From positions 61,279 to 125,278 of the forward strand of contig NW_026732544.1 in NCBI RefSeq assembly GCF_028476545.1: a stretch of 64,000 nt of DNA, written 5' to 3'. The notes beneath the pieces are model-generated. The model searched no databases, had not been told where the DNA came from, and worked only from the letters and a program-made list of their open reading frames with translations. Of the stretch, positions 50,872 to 63,145 are shown in pieces. The translations under genes were made by a program, and so were the position numbers. Source of the stretch: Physella acuta. Taxonomy: Eukaryota > Mollusca > Gastropoda > Physidae. How positions within the stretch are numbered: position 1 is the stretch's first letter; each line of letters begins with the position of its first letter.

Positions 50872-51020
50872 GTTTTAAGTGCACCCCCGGAGAAAAATTC
50901 TTTTAAAAACCCACTGGTATCAATTGTGGGTTAGAAAAAGAAGGAAGGATGCATTGGCCAAGGGGCAGCACTTGTTGTGCTAAATCGTGATCACCCCTTC
51001 TAGGCTTGTAAACAATGGCG

Positions 51021-51236
51021 CAGAGGCTTAGCGATGGGGGGGGGGGGGGGACATATTTCCCCGGGCGCCGACCTTAGGGGGCGCCAAAATGGGTTGTAAA
51101 AACAAATTAAAATGTCATTTTAGCTGCATTTTTGCAGTTTGAGGGGGGGGGAGGTGCAAATGGAAAATTTGCTCCCGAGGGAGGCGCCAAATTGAAAGTT
51201 TGTCCCCGGGCGCCGGGAAGGATCGCTACGGCTCTG
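51021..51236. mobile_element. CAGNGGCGTAGC element with 8-bp duplication
   Basis: Ends CAGAGGCTTAGCGATGG and ATCGCTACGGCTCTG, duplication CAATGGCG on both sides. Subfamily with 'ccccgggcgccgaccttagg'. Confidence 0.9.
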
Positions 51237-51276
51237 CAATGGCGGCTGGTGAGTATTTTAAAAGTTTAGTGAACCA

Positions 51277-51489
51277 CAGTAGCGCCACAAGGCGGGGGTG
51301 TGGGTGCGGTCTGCACCGAGGTTGACACCATTGAAGGGGGTGACATTGAATTAAATGTTTTGTCCAGTTCAAGTAATAAGTTAATATGGGAGAAAGGCGG
51401 CACTAAATGAAAATGCAAAACTATTGGAGGGGGTGGGGTGACACCCCCAGTTGCAGCACTGGATGACACCCGTCCTAGTGACGCCACTG
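51277..51489. mobile_element. CAGTNGCGCCAC-ended repeat
   Basis: Starts CAGTAGCGCCACAAGGCGGG, ends CCTAGTGACGCCACTG; close copy of 43,682-43,919. Confidence 0.7.
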
Positions 51490-51724
51490 ATTACAAACAC
51501 CTACAGACTAGAACCAAAGGAGGCGTAGTGGGAGGGGGGGACCACATCATCTCATCGAAATGCTATCACTACACCGTTCGATCAAATCCTGGGCATGCGC
51601 AGTCAAACCTCTAATTTTGTTTTCTATCTAAATGCAAATGTTAGTGGTGGGAATTTAGAGCTCGCATCAAGTGGTGCTGTGCACAAGTCGATGCTTCTAG
51701 AAACCGATTCGCCTAGCTTATAAT

Positions 51725-51950
51725 CAGTGTTTCTTCCAGACAATTTTTCTCCGGTGGTGGGGGGGGGGCGGACTAAAAATTTCCGGGGGTGTTCGGACAC
51801 TGGTAAAAGTATATATTTTATATATAAATTCCATTTCGTATTCGGAATAGAATTTATATTGTAGAAAAAATATATACTTTTATAATATTGGCCTATCTTT
51901 TACCAGCGCCCACCCCCTCTCCCAAAGAAAAATGTCTGAAAGAAACACTG
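51725..51950. mobile_element. CAGTGTTTCTTCCAGAC-ended element
   Basis: 226 bp with inverted ends CAGTGTTTCTTCCAGAC and GTCTGAAAGAAACACTG, a G-rich left and C-rich right part and 'aaaagtatatattttatata' in the middle. No matching target duplication found. Confidence 0.8.
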
Positions 51951-52494
51951 CATCTACTGCAGAACGGGACCCACTCTCTCCACCATGTGACACAACAGTC
52001 CTATCAGTATAATCAACTAACATGAATATAACACAAACTGAACGAGAAAGTAATACTTAAATCAATATTTTATCTCCATTCAAGAAATTAAAATTAATGG
52101 AATATGCTATAACTATAATCAAATACAATGGTTTTAAAAAATCTTTATTAAAAATACTTGCATAATGTTTATGATTTAAAGATCCACAAAGGCATGAAAC
52201 AATGAAATAACAACATATAATTTATCTTAATGATAAACATGGCACAGTTTTACAGCTATATCATCTGTAAGACTAGAATAAAATTACACGGCAGTAATAA
52301 AATTAAATACAATGAAATGCAACTTTAAAAATTGTAAATTCCATTTAATTTATAAAATAAAAAAGGATATAGAAATCCTTAGTATGCCTACAATTAATGA
52401 ACAAACGTGTTCATTTTATTTTTGTAGACTAATGTTCAAATTGAATGCAAAGCTAAAACAACCTAAAACAGAACTTGTGTCACTTAAAAGTCAA

Positions 52495-55400
52495 CTAGGC
52501 CACTGCACCTTCAACATCAGTGATTCGACGAATCAAGAATATGCCATCCCTGATTGGTACAAGAACCTGCAATGATAAATATTTTATTTTAATTATACCC
52601 TTGGTACTAGAACCTCAATGATAAATATTTTATTTTTAAATTATAACCTTGGCCACCCAAGTTTTTTTTAGGTTGGTTCGGTAGCATCGAAACTGGGGGT
52701 GTGGACTGCCCCGGGTGGCATCATCCAATGGTGTGACACCATAACATGTAGTGAATTTTAATGAGGAAGTCTGCTTTTCAAGTTAGTTAATTAAATTGTT
52801 AAAATTAGATACATAATTAGGTACAGGAGAAGGGGTGGCACCAAATTTCCTATAGTTTTAGTACATACTTGGCAGTGGGGGTGGTAACACACTGGGTTAC
52901 CATACCATGTGTTACCTGAATTAGTAACATGACTGTGTAGGTTTTAAGTTTAAATTTAAAAAGATATGTGTAATCTTAGCACACTAAACAACAGTCTATT
53001 CTCATGTCCCACAAAACAATATGTCATGTTCGCAGTGTCAGCTTAAAAAACTATCTAAACTTAACACATATTTAGGAGCCTATCATCATTAACATAAACT
53101 TTATATATGTATTTCTTTCATATTTTTTGTTAACCTATTTTTTAATGAATTCTGATTTCAAATTTTGTCTGGAAAAATATAAAAAAAATAACTAATAAAA
53201 AAGATTAATGTGTAAACAATGTAGGCTATATTTCAATAAACAATCTCACCATACTTAAAACAGTGCTAACTATAAAACAAATAATGCTTTCAGAATGTGT
53301 TAAAAGATTAAGAAATGTAATATTATCTGTGTGAAAAAACCACATACTTCCACAAATAAATTAAACTGATGTAGCGTAAATGTTATATGTGACCCCCATG
53401 TAACATACAGTACCTTATTTTTACTCTCACATGTTTTTATTTCACCTGTAGTTATTGAGCATGCATGAACTTATATACACATGTGGCCCCAATTTAACAT
53501 ACAGTACCTTACTTTTACTCTCCCATATTTTAATATGTATACTGTAATGACTCATTGACTGAGTATGCATGAACTTACACAGTGCAATGTTGGATCAGCC
53601 GCAATAGTCTCAGCTAATATCCTGGAGCAATCTCTTCTAGCATTGGGGAGGTAGCCGTCCCCCAGCATATAGGCGTTGTCTATCAGCACACACCCCCCTG
53701 GGCTCAGCATGTTCTGACCAAAGGCATACTGGCAACAAAAGTGTATTGTTTCAGTACAAGGCTTATAAGACAGCTGTTCTACTATGGATAAGAGGAGTAA
53801 AGGTATTACAGATGTCCCACAATAGACTCTTCCAAAGGTAGGTGTGGTAGGTTGGTTGTAGTAGGGTAATCTCAGGATTAGTGTTGTAGTCAGAAATGAG
53901 GGATAGGGCTATGGTAGGGCTTTGTTTAGGGATATGGTAGGACTTTTGGTTAGGGTTATGGTAGGGCTTTGGTTAGGGCTATGGTAGAACTTTGGTTAGG
54001 GATATGGTAGGGCTTTGGTTAGGGCTATGGTAGGACTTTGGTTAGGGCTATGGTAGGACTGGTTAGGGCTATAGTGGCATTTTGGTTAGGGCTATGATAG
54101 GACTGGTTAGGGCTATGGTAGAACTATGGTTAGGGCTATGGTAGGACTTTAGGTTAGGGCTATGGTAGGACTGGTTAGGGCTATGGTAGGACTTTGGTTA
54201 GGGCTATGGTAGGACTTTGGTTAAGGCTATGGTAGGACTTTGGTTAGGGCTATGGTAGGACTTTGGTTAGGGATATGGTAGGACTTTGGTTAGGGCTATG
54301 GTAGGACTTTGGTTAGGGCTATGGTGGCATTTTGGTTAGGGCTATAGTAGGACTGGTTAGGTCTATGGTAGGACTTTGGTTAGGGCTATAGTAGGACTTT
54401 GATTAGGGCTATGTTAAGACTTTAGTTAGGGCTATGGTAGGACTGGTTAGGGCTATGGTAGGACTTTGGTTATGGTTATAGTAGAACTTTGGTTATTGCT
54501 ATGTTAAGACTTTAGTTAGGGCTAGGGTTAGCCTTAACATTAGCAAGTCATATTTTATTTAGTTAACTAGCAGTAACTAAACACCGCTTTTTTAGAAGAT
54601 TCCATTATTGTGGCATATTATCCCACACTGGTATAACATATACCCTGAATAAGGAAAGAAAAGGGGTAGAATGAAGACACTGTGCTGAGAAAAGTAGAGC
54701 ACAAATACTTTGTCAGCCTATCAGCCTTTGTAGTGTGTACCTGTGTAATCAGTGTAGTCTTCAAATGGCCAGAAAAAAAGGAGACAAAAGAGGCCATATC
54801 TGACTTGTAATCTACTCTTATCTCAAAGTTACTGGCAGTCCACTGGGTTTCTTTCTGGTGGTGTGGGTACTGTAACTATGAAAAAGGGTCAGTTACAGTG
54901 GTGTAAGGCAAATGACAGGATAAGGTAGACCCTATACCACATCCAAAGTCATGGGGTTAAATTGTCTCTCATAGCGTCCATCAATAACAATTAAAAGTAG
55001 GCAGTGGCGTAGCCAGGATCATCTCAAGGGGGTGGTTCCAATTTTTACCTGGAGGCAAACTTTTGATTTGCACCCCCCCCCCCCCTCAAACTTTTGATTT
55101 GCACCCCCCTTCATACTTCATATATATATGCTGAGGTGTTGATAGGGGGGGTATGACCCCCCCCTAACCCCCCCCCCCCCTGCCTATGCCACTGAAAGCA
55201 GGTCAAAATTCACTGTAAAAAAGTTTCAGCTGAGACATTGTTGACTTACTTTAAAGTATTCTATATATTCAGACTTGTCAGCATCCAAGAAAATGATATC
55301 AAACACTTCTTTATTTTTTGACATCTTTTCAATAAGGTCAAGAGCTTTACCTTTTCGGAAAAAAAAATTAAGTTTTTTTAAAATCTTATCTAGTTGTTAA

Positions 55401-57670
55401 AATTATTAAAAATAGAAATGTGAAGTCATATTCATTATATTTTGTAGGTTACAAATAAATTTCATGGAAGAAAATGAAGTATTTGCTTTGATTTTATTTA
55501 CAGAAAATCTACTGCTTTGGCTGTATATTCATTATCATCTTTTCTCGCTTTGTGCCCAAGACACATGGAGCAGATGAAGTAGAGGTTCATCTGTCTCAGA
55601 GACCTCTGCAAATGGTCAGCACTATGCCCATCCGCCTTTGTTTTCCTAACGTGAGTTAGGTACCCATCAGAGCTGGGTAGACTCAAGGACATTCTACTGA
55701 CTTGAACCCGGATTCAAACTCAAGACTTTTGGGTTAGCAGTCTAGCTCTCTACCACTAGGCCACACCATTGGCTACATTTTAAGTTCTTTCTTTTTATCA
55801 CAATCACTACAGTCTTAGATCTAGCTAACAACAGTAAAAACATTTTTAAAAAAACACCTGAGTACTCTATTTCCTTGCTGACATTCATGTAGCACTAGAC
55901 ATACATACCTAAAACAATCTTCACTTTCTTCCCATGTGGTGACTTCACCAATAAATCCTCAACAAATGTTTTGAGATACTCGTCTTGATCAATCGTTATA
56001 ACTTCCCCGTCAGCTGAAAAATATGTTTACATTCTTTGTTAAAATCAATGAGCTAAAAAAAATCTTCACAGTCATAGTTATTAGCCTGTTCACATTATTC
56101 AGTAAAATACAAATGTGTTCATATTATTTTGTGAAAACCAATTAACACTTGGTGATAAAAACCTGTTAACATTCATTTAAATAAAAATATATCTACATTT
56201 TGTTTGTGAAAATTAATGATCAAATCAGTGGCGTAGGCAGGGGGGGGGGGTTAGGGGGGGTCATAACCCCCCCCATAGACCCCTCGGTATATAGAAAAAG
56301 TATGAGGGGGGGTGCAAATCGAAAGTTTGAGGGGGGGGGGTGCAAATCAAAAGTTTGAGGGGGGGGGGTGCAAATCGAAAGTTTGTCCCCGAGTAAAAAT
56401 TGGAACCCCCCCCCCCCCCCTTGAGACGATCCTGGCTACGCCACTGGATCAAATAGATAAATTCGTTCAGAAGCAAGACATTATCCTTGTCAATAACCCT
56501 CTGTATTTTAGCCCCCCCCCCCCCCACTAAAAAAATGCAGTAGGATATAGCCCAACCTCTGTCAATTAATAATTGACCCTACACCTAATAGAGGTATGGA
56601 TAATGTAATGGATGTGGATAGGGCAATGGATATGGTAAGGAAGAAATAGGGATAGTGATAGAGATAAAGATAATGGCACTGGATAAGAAGATGGATATTT
56701 GTATATGTATTCACAGATGGGGGGGGGGGGGGGGGGGTTAAATGACAAAGTGTAATGACTGGGGGAAGGGGTTTTATAGACCAGGAAATAATGTCCTAGA
56801 TCCAGAAGGCTCAGATTCTTTGTAAAAAAATATAAACAACTCTACCTACAGCTGATGTTTATTTTTATTGCTTAATTAAGATTAAAAAAAATCCACACCA
56901 ATTACCTGGCAAGGCCTCCGCCATAGAAAGTGCGCTGTATCCAGAGAACATTCCGATATCCAGAATTCTTTTGGCTTTTTGGATACTGACTATGGACTTT
57001 AAAAACTGACCTAAATTGACCAAAAGACATTTGAAAAAAATTTATTACTGCATGGAGACTGATGTATTGTATACTATTAAACATGGAATTTAAATTTAAT
57101 ACATTCAGTGTTTCTTTCAGGCAACTCTACTTTATAATCGCAATATAGGATCTTTTTCTTAATCCTGTTCATGCCCAAGACACATGGGGTAGGTGAAGTA
57201 GAGTTCATCTGATTCATTGACCTCGGCATATGAAAGGATAGTTGTGGTCAGCAACAACATTATAGGATACTCTACAAATATCAATTGCATATTTTCTATC
57301 CAAATTAAAAAAAAAAAAATTTAAAATTAGGTTTTAATAAAAATAAAAAGAATGTTGAAATGTCCCACTCACCTTCTAGATGCCCACTCATCATGAATGG
57401 CCTCAGCAGCCATGTTGTTTTTCCCTCCTCAAACGGTTTCTCCCAGTCGTGTTTCGTTGTCGCCTCGTAGATGGCCTGGCACCCTTCGCTGCCCTTGGTG
57501 GTGGTAAAACTCGTGAATTCTTCTCTGATCCTCACCAGGTCTCGAACCTTCTGTACAGCGTCTGCCAGCTCAGGGGCGGTGCCGGGGGCTTTGGAGAGCT
57601 TCACTGCTTCTTCAAGGGCCACAATAGCTGGGTCATAGTGAGATGGGGGAACGAACTCTCTTCCTGCCAT
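52495..57670 (-). CDS. SAM-dependent O-methyltransferase (CCoAOMT/COMT class), 6 coding exons
   Basis: Predicted to move a methyl group from S-adenosylmethionine to a hydroxyl, with a metal ion as in the caffeoyl-CoA/catechol O-methyltransferase class; the natural substrate is unknown. Exons: 57670-57373, 57010-56906, 56013-55909, 55350-55250, 53728-53579, 52566-52495; all phases fit, 276 aa. Motifs: RILDIGMFSGYSALSMAEAL (about residues 114-133) is the SAM-binding glycine loop; GEVITIDQDE the next strand; FDIIFLDADKSEYIEYF (about 186-202) with the metal/catalytic Asp and Lys; GGCVLIDNAYMLGDG (about 214-228) with the second metal-binding Asp-Asn. The end is VLVPIRDGIFLIRR to EGAVA, as in the family. 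The first about 75 residues are longer than in the plant or bacterial enzymes. No signal peptide, so probably cytosolic. The start MAGREFVPPS lies 4 nt after an AG, so a 5' noncoding exon is expected. Confidence 0.92.
53840..54545. repeat. 22/23-bp minisatellite containing TTAGGG
   Basis: About 30 copies of GGTTAGGGCTATGGTAGGAC plus TTT, with shorter variants, in the O-methyltransferase intron between exons 4 and 5. TTAGGG occurs once per unit; this is not a telomere. Confidence 0.95.
55002..55194. mobile_element. CAGTGGCGTAGC element (older copy)
   Basis: Ends CAGTGGCGTAGCCAGG and CCTGCCTATGCCACTG; flanks AAAGTAGG and AAAGCAGG differ at one base, suggesting an older insertion. It lies in the O-methyltransferase intron. 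Confidence 0.85.
55535..55775 (-). repeat. tRNA-derived SINE, family A (minus)
   Basis: Inverted full-length copy with 'tgagttaggtacccatcaga' and 'gggttagcagtctagctctc'. It sits in the intron between exons 3 and 4 of the O-methyltransferase. Confidence 0.85.
56226..56446. mobile_element. CAGTGGCGTAGG element with 8-bp duplication
   Basis: Ends CAGTGGCGTAGGCAGG and CCTGGCTACGCCACTG, duplication GATCAAAT. The interior has three 'gtgcaaatcgaaagtttg' units with poly-G. It lies in the O-methyltransferase intron between exons 2 and 3. Confidence 0.92.
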
Positions 57671-58680
57671 TTTCTGATACAAAGAGAATTGTTAATGTAA
57701 AATAACATATCAGCATTGAATGGTATTTTATAATTATTTCAGGCAACTCTAAACAAACACTCTTCCTGCCATTTTCTGATACAAATAGAAATGTAAAATA
57801 ACTTGTCAGCATTAGATGATATTTTATAATTATTTTAGGGTAAGTCAGAGATTTTTTTAGGCATTTCTTATCAAACTCTCTTCCTACCATTTTCTGATAC
57901 AAAGAGAAATGTTTACATGTAAAATAACAGCATTGAATGGTATTTTATAATTATTTTAGGGTAAGTCAGAGATTTTTTAAGAATCTCTTAACAAATTGTC
58001 TTCCTGCCATTTTCTGATACAAAGAGAATGTAAAATAACTTGTCAGCATTGAATGGTATTTTATAATTATTTTATGGTAGGCCTAAGTCAGTTTTTTCAG
58101 GCATTTCTGAACAAACTATCTTCTTGTCATTTTCTGATACAAAGAGAAATGTTTACATGTAAAATAACTTATCAGCATTGAATGGTATTTTATAATTATT
58201 TTAGGGTAGGCCTAAGTCAGAGTTTTTTTGGGCAACTCTGAACAAACTCTCTTACTGCCATTTTCTGATACAAAGAGAAATGTTAATGTAAAATTACATA
58301 GCAGCATTAAATATTATTTTATAATTATTTTAGGGTAAGTCAGAGATTTTTTAGGCATTTCTTAACAAATTCTCTCCCTGCCATTTTCTGATACAAACAG
58401 AAATGTTTACATGTAAAATAACATATCAGCATTGAATGGTATTTAATAATTATTTTATGGTAAGTCAGATTTTTTTTTAGGCATCTCTGAACAAACTATC
58501 TTCCAACCATTTTCTGATACAAATGTTTACATGTAAAATAACATCAGCATTGAATATTATTTTATAATTATTTTATGGTACGCCTAAGTCAGTTTTTTCA
58601 GGCATCTCAGAACAAACTCCCTTCCTGTCATTTTCTGATACAAAAACATTTACATGTAAAATAACATAGCAGAATTATTT
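57640..58680. repeat. About 120-bp array spanning the O-methyltransferase start exon
   Basis: Nine units marked by CATTTTCTGATACAAA near 57,668, 57,770, 57,888, 58,008, 58,128, 58,258, 58,381, 58,508 and 58,629 (spacing 102-130 bp). On the minus strand each has CTTTGTATCAG followed by AAA and, in most copies, ATGGCAGGAAGAGAG: the acceptor and first codons (MAGRE) of exon 1. Only the copy at 57,668 is joined to the full exon. Confidence 0.93.
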
Positions 58681-58699
58681 ATTATTTCATAAGTATTTC

Positions 58700-59290
58700 T
58701 CTTTGTGTATGAGGGGGGGGGGGGGGACAATGCCCCCCTCCCTCTCCGGTGGACAAAATAGAAAAATAATCTATAAAGATAATATTTACTTTAACCCTGT
58801 CTGCTCCCCCCCCCCCCACTTCCAGAAGTTCCAGTGCCCCCCCCCCCCCCCATTTGAAAATGTCTGGAAGAAACCCTGATGTAAGCTGAGGTTATTAGGG
58901 GTTGTCCATAAAATAAGTCAGGTGGGGGGGGGGGCAGAATATGACGACTTACTTTTGAAAAGTTAGCATTTCAAAAAGTGATGTTAGAAAATGAATTTAT
59001 TTCTATCTTTTTAAAGGGTGTTTATTTTGTAAATAGCAATAGAAATTTTGTATGTAGGTCTACTCAATGCTGACAGAGTTCAGAAATATGTGAGAGAAAA
59101 AAAAAAACGATGCTTAAAAAAATGTCGATGGGGAGTGTTGCGATGTGACGTGATTAATTATAGGGTCGGGGACTGGTTTTTTTTTTTTTTTTTTTTTTTT
59201 GAAGATGGGAAGGGGGCGTTAACATTCGTTTAAAAAGCGTGAAGTCATTTATGCAAGACATCCCCCCCCCCCCCCCCCCCGTTTTTCAAA
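58700..59290. repeat. G/C-tract elements and degraded TGACGTCA copy
   Basis: 58,710-58,880 looks like a CAGTGTTTCTTCC-type element (ends near 'tttctctttgtgtatg' and 'ggaagaaaccctg'). 58,898-59,262 is a decayed relative of the 41,200 element ('ttgtccataaaataagtcag' to 'gcgtgaagtcatttatgcaa') with a poly-T insertion. Confidence 0.6.
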
Positions 59291-59861
59291 CAGCCAACAG
59301 TAATGTTTCGATATTTTGTTTAGAATTCGAGTTACGCTTAAGTTAAGATTGCGATAATAACAAATACAAACATTAATACCCACGATTACACAGTAGGCTG
59401 CAAACAGGTGATCGTTGTTGCCAATATAGGTCAATGACCCCACTGACCCGGGAGAACGGAAACAATGAATAAATGTACGACATACACGATTGGTCACAGT
59501 TAGCCGTCATTCGCTGATGTTGGTAATTGGTGGATCTGTCCTTTCAAGGTTGGTTGTTGTTGGTTTTTTTTGTGGTGGCGGAGGGGGGGGGGGTGTCAGT
59601 CGCCCGGGGCGAGGCATCAATTTTGCATACAGACACACACACATTAAGCCTATATATAGTTATTCAAGTTGGCCAAAGAGCGCCCCCCCCCCTCCAACTA
59701 CTTTTCTGATTCCCAGCAAGGGGGTTGGTCACTGCCATAGTCCATCTCAGTAAATTGTGTTTCTTTGTTCATTGTGGGGGTGGGTTACAACACTGACACA
59801 GTTAAGGTATTCAGGGCCGGGTGGCAAGGGGGGAACTCCATTCCATGTTAAACTGTCAATG

Positions 59862-60102
59862 CAGAGGCGTAGCGAGGGTGGGGGGGGGGGGCGGGGGTCC
59901 ATATGTCCCCGGGCGCCGACTCTAGGGGGCGCCAAAACGAGTTTAAAAAAAACATTAACAGCTCATTTTAGCTGCAGTTTTGCATTATAATTATAAAAAC
60001 ATATATGTGGGGGGGGGGGCGCCAAATTGAAAGTTTGTCCCGGTGGGGGGGCACCAAATTGAAAGTTTGTCCCGGGGGCCGGGAAGGGTCGCTACGCCTC
60101 TG
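59862..60102. mobile_element. CAGNGGCGTAGC element with 8-bp duplication
   Basis: 241 bp, ends CAGAGGCGTAGCGAGG and GTCGCTACGCCTCTG, duplication TGTCAATG on both sides. Confidence 0.92.
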
Positions 60103-60437
60103 TGTCAATGGGAGAGCTGTAATATGATACTACAGGCAGAGTTACATCCAGGTATCTCTTCGGGGAGGGGGGGGCGGACCGAAAATATCAAGTGCCCCTG
60201 TGGGAGGACACAGGTAGTGATTTGTACTCTTTTCCTTGTACTCCCACATGCCGTTCCAGACAGTATAGAGTTGCATCAGGTGAATGAAATGCTGGAGGAA
60301 GATAGACCGTGGGAGGACCCATGCAGTGATGTGTACCTTTTATGGAGCTCTGGGGGTGTAGTTAGACAGTCTAGTAGCTCAGATTAATTTGGCATTGTAA
60401 ACATATATTAACGTAATTAGAAGTGTGGGGAAAAAGG

Positions 60438-60690
60438 GGTTGGCGTGGTCTGGTCGGTAAAGCTGATGGTTTGCTAAACAGAAGTCCAGAGTTCGAACCC
60501 CAGGAAAGAAAATGTGGCAGTGGACAGCAACCCATCTAGGAGATAAAACTCCAAAGTCAAACAACTGCTTCCTTGGAGTTTGTTCTTGGGGGTGGACAAA
60601 AGCTATGGAAGCAAATCCAAAAAAAAAAAAAACCACGCTAAAATCCGAGTCAACAGTATATATGTCGCTTAATACAGGTTGACTCGTAAT
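60438..60690 (+). repeat. tRNA-derived SINE, family B
   Basis: GGCGTGGTCTGGTCGGTAAA head, B box AGAGTTCGAACCCC, body 'acaactgcttccttggagtt' and 'ggacaaaagctatggaagca', end 'acaggttgactcgtaatact'. Matches the 31,075 copy. Confidence 0.85.
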
Positions 60691-60783
60691 ACTTAATTTT
60701 GTTGGAGGAAATCCAGTCAACATTCGGAAAGAGAAGAAAAAGTGGGAATCAGGACAAAAAGACAGAACCTTGGAATACTACAA

Positions 60784-60985
60784 CCGTGTTTCTTTCAGCC
60801 ATTTTTTCTAGGGGTGGGGTGTGCACTTCAAATTTGGGGGGGGGGGGAGTGCGGTCACTGGTTTATTTTCTATATATATTATATATTTTTACAATTTCGT
60901 TTGGGGGGGGGAGTAGGCGGTGGATGTGGGGGCGGGGGAGGCTAACCCCCACCCCGAAGAAAGAAATGCCTAGAAGGAACTTGAG
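60784..60985. mobile_element. CAGTGTTTCTTTCAG-type element
   Basis: From 'gtgtttctttcagccatttt' to 'gaagaaagaaatgcctagaa'; G-rich interior with 'tatatattatatatttttac'. Ends diverged. Confidence 0.6.
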
Positions 60986-61369
60986 TGTGAATTGAGTTGA
61001 TTGTTCTATTATTCAGGCTACGACCCTGGGTGTTTGGTGTTTAAGCATTAATTGATAGCTATACGTATACCGTCGCCAATAGCTGCAATGTATCGTGAAT
61101 ACATTTTTAAATGGGCGCCCCCCCCCCTCCACCTTTACACGCCTATGCCACTGTATCAGCCCCACTCAAACAAGTTTATCATCAACAAAAAAATAGACTA
61201 GGCTTATCACCAACTAGTTATTTGTTATGCCCCGTGAACCTTGAACTTTCAATAATAACCCAAGGTTCTGTGAACTTGTGTCTCATAATGATAATATTAA
61301 TACGCGTAACGGTATACATTTTTTTAGGTCAATGCATTTTAACAGAAAATGATATGGTTAAATGAAGAC

Positions 61370-62220
61370 TTAAATCTAGAAAGTCCGCGAAACTTTAAAG
61401 TAAAAAAAAAACAACAAAAAATTAAACACATTTTTAATCGCTTTTAATCCTAGATCTAGAATAATTGATTGATTATATTATTATTTGTAGGCCGGAGTCG
61501 CCGGGTTGCAAAATAAAACCGAGTTCATGGCCTTTGACCTTTTCAAGCAGACGACTTTAGATTCTTCTGCACATAATTTAAAACTATGAACACGTTAGCC
61601 CTGTAGAACTCCATAATATATTCTATAATTTAAAAGCTGATTCTCAACTATTATTACTATTAATCATGTAGATAGAGGTCCCATTCAATTAAAAAGGACA
61701 AAATAATAATTAATAAATCATTATCCCAGCCTACACTAAGTATACTTTACCTGTTTTTTTTTATCAATGTAATCATAAGACATTTATAATCAAATGTAAT
61801 CTTAAAACAAGATCTAGATCTAGAGCTATTCTAGATCATAATGACTTAATTGACATTGTCCTACTTATCTGGACCTAATAATTTTTTTATTTAATTGATC
61901 TATTTGTATTAACATAGAATCTAGTAGTAGATCTCTATAGAATTTAGAATAATCATAAAATAATTTAATAACATTCGCACACATTCGTAATGTATGGTGT
62001 ATGTATGTAGATCTATGTATAATTAATGTAGTATGTATTATGTATAGATCTGTTCTAGATTATCTGGGTCAGGTTTTTTTCACTCAAAAAAACTCAACAG
62101 ATCTACTATAAAATGTATTATATTACGTAAATGACTTAATATATCATATATCTAATAATACAATAATTTTATAAAATAAATAATAACATTCGCGTTAGAG
62201 ATCTGAAATCTAGGCCAGTA
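61370..62220. other. AT-rich region with AGATCTAGA motifs upstream of the O-methyltransferase
   Basis: No open frames of interest. Many AGATCTAGA/TCTAGATC variants, like the BRCA2 5' flank. It could contain promoter or regulatory sequence, but nothing specific can be placed. Confidence 0.35.
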
Positions 62221-62241
62221 TTTTCATTCAACAAAACTCAC

Positions 62242-62330
62242 CGAAGATGCAACGTACGTTCTAAGCTGCGAACCCGTCTGTGTTACACAGCCTACTAACC
62301 CCTTTCTTTTATACTGCTTCAGAAAACTTT
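62242..62330 (-). other. Possible 5' noncoding exon end
   Basis: On the minus strand GTACGTTGCATCTTCG is followed by a strong GTGAGT donor (62,241 and below). This could be the first exon of the O-methyltransferase transcript 4.6 kb downstream, which needs an upstream exon. Speculative. Confidence 0.25.
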
Positions 62331-62400
62331 GGATTTCTACAGTTGTTTCCCCTTACAACTCAAAACTACTGATCTCCTTACGTTTAGGGTTACCCATTCA

Positions 62401-62685
62401 CAGTGGCGTAGCGAGGTCGGGTGTCACCCGGTGCGGCACTTAATGGTGTCACCCCCCAGAGGCGTAGCGACCCTTCCCGGGGACAAACTTTAAAATTTTC
62501 GATTTGCACCCCCCCCCGTCAAAACTTTCGATGTGCACCCCCTCAAACTTTCGATGTGCATTCCCCCCTCTCAAATTGTTCTCTATTTATTTTTGCAATT
62601 TTTTGCCTTGGTGTCACCCCCCGTAAAAGGTGTCACCCGGTGCGGTCCGCACCCCCGCCCCCCCCCCCTCCTCGCTACGCCTCTG
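62401..62685. mobile_element. CAGTGGCGTAGC element with 8-bp duplication
   Basis: 285 bp, ends CAGTGGCGTAGCGAGG and CCTCGCTACGCCTCTG, duplication CCCATTCA on both sides. Same interior as the 41,681 copy. Confidence 0.92.
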
Positions 62686-62751
62686 CCCATTCATTATGTC
62701 AATAACAAAATGTGAATTTTAGACACACTCTGGATGTTACTCTATCACGTA

Positions 62752-63145
62752 GGGGTCATCCATAAATGACGTCACACTCGTAGGGGGGAGGGGGGGTCCG
62801 TAATTTTGTGACGATGTGTGATGAGGGGGAGGGGGGGGGGGGTTCAGATGTTGCGACGTCACATTTTTGCATTATAAAAAAGCAATGTTAGAAAACGAAT
62901 TTTAGACGTTATTTCGTGTTTTAGATAACTGTTTTAATAAATTGTAATAGTTTAGACAAGAGTTTAGAAAAAATATCGATGTTTAAAAAAAATTCAACTG
63001 CAATTGTGAGATGGGTTGTAGGTTGAGGTGTGACGTCATTTTAGGGGGGGGGGGGGTCTGGCTTTTTGTGACGACGTGTGACAGAGGGGAGGGAAGGAGG
63101 TAAAAATCATTTTTAAAAAGCGTGACGTCATTTATGGATGACCCC
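62752..63145. mobile_element. TCATCCATAAATGACGTCA element
   Basis: 394 bp, inverted ends GGGGTCATCCATAAATGACG and CGTCATTTATGGATGACCCC, flanked by GTA on both sides. The interior is G-rich with repeated GTGACGTCA. Confidence 0.9.

Noticed and set aside
52312-52575. Plus-strand 87-codon open frame
   Set aside because: It overlaps the antisense of the last O-methyltransferase exon, which has a matching family C-terminus, splice acceptor and stop.
53840-54545. Telomere end or fusion site
   Set aside because: The unit is 22-23 bp with TTAGGG only once, and gene exons flank it on both sides.
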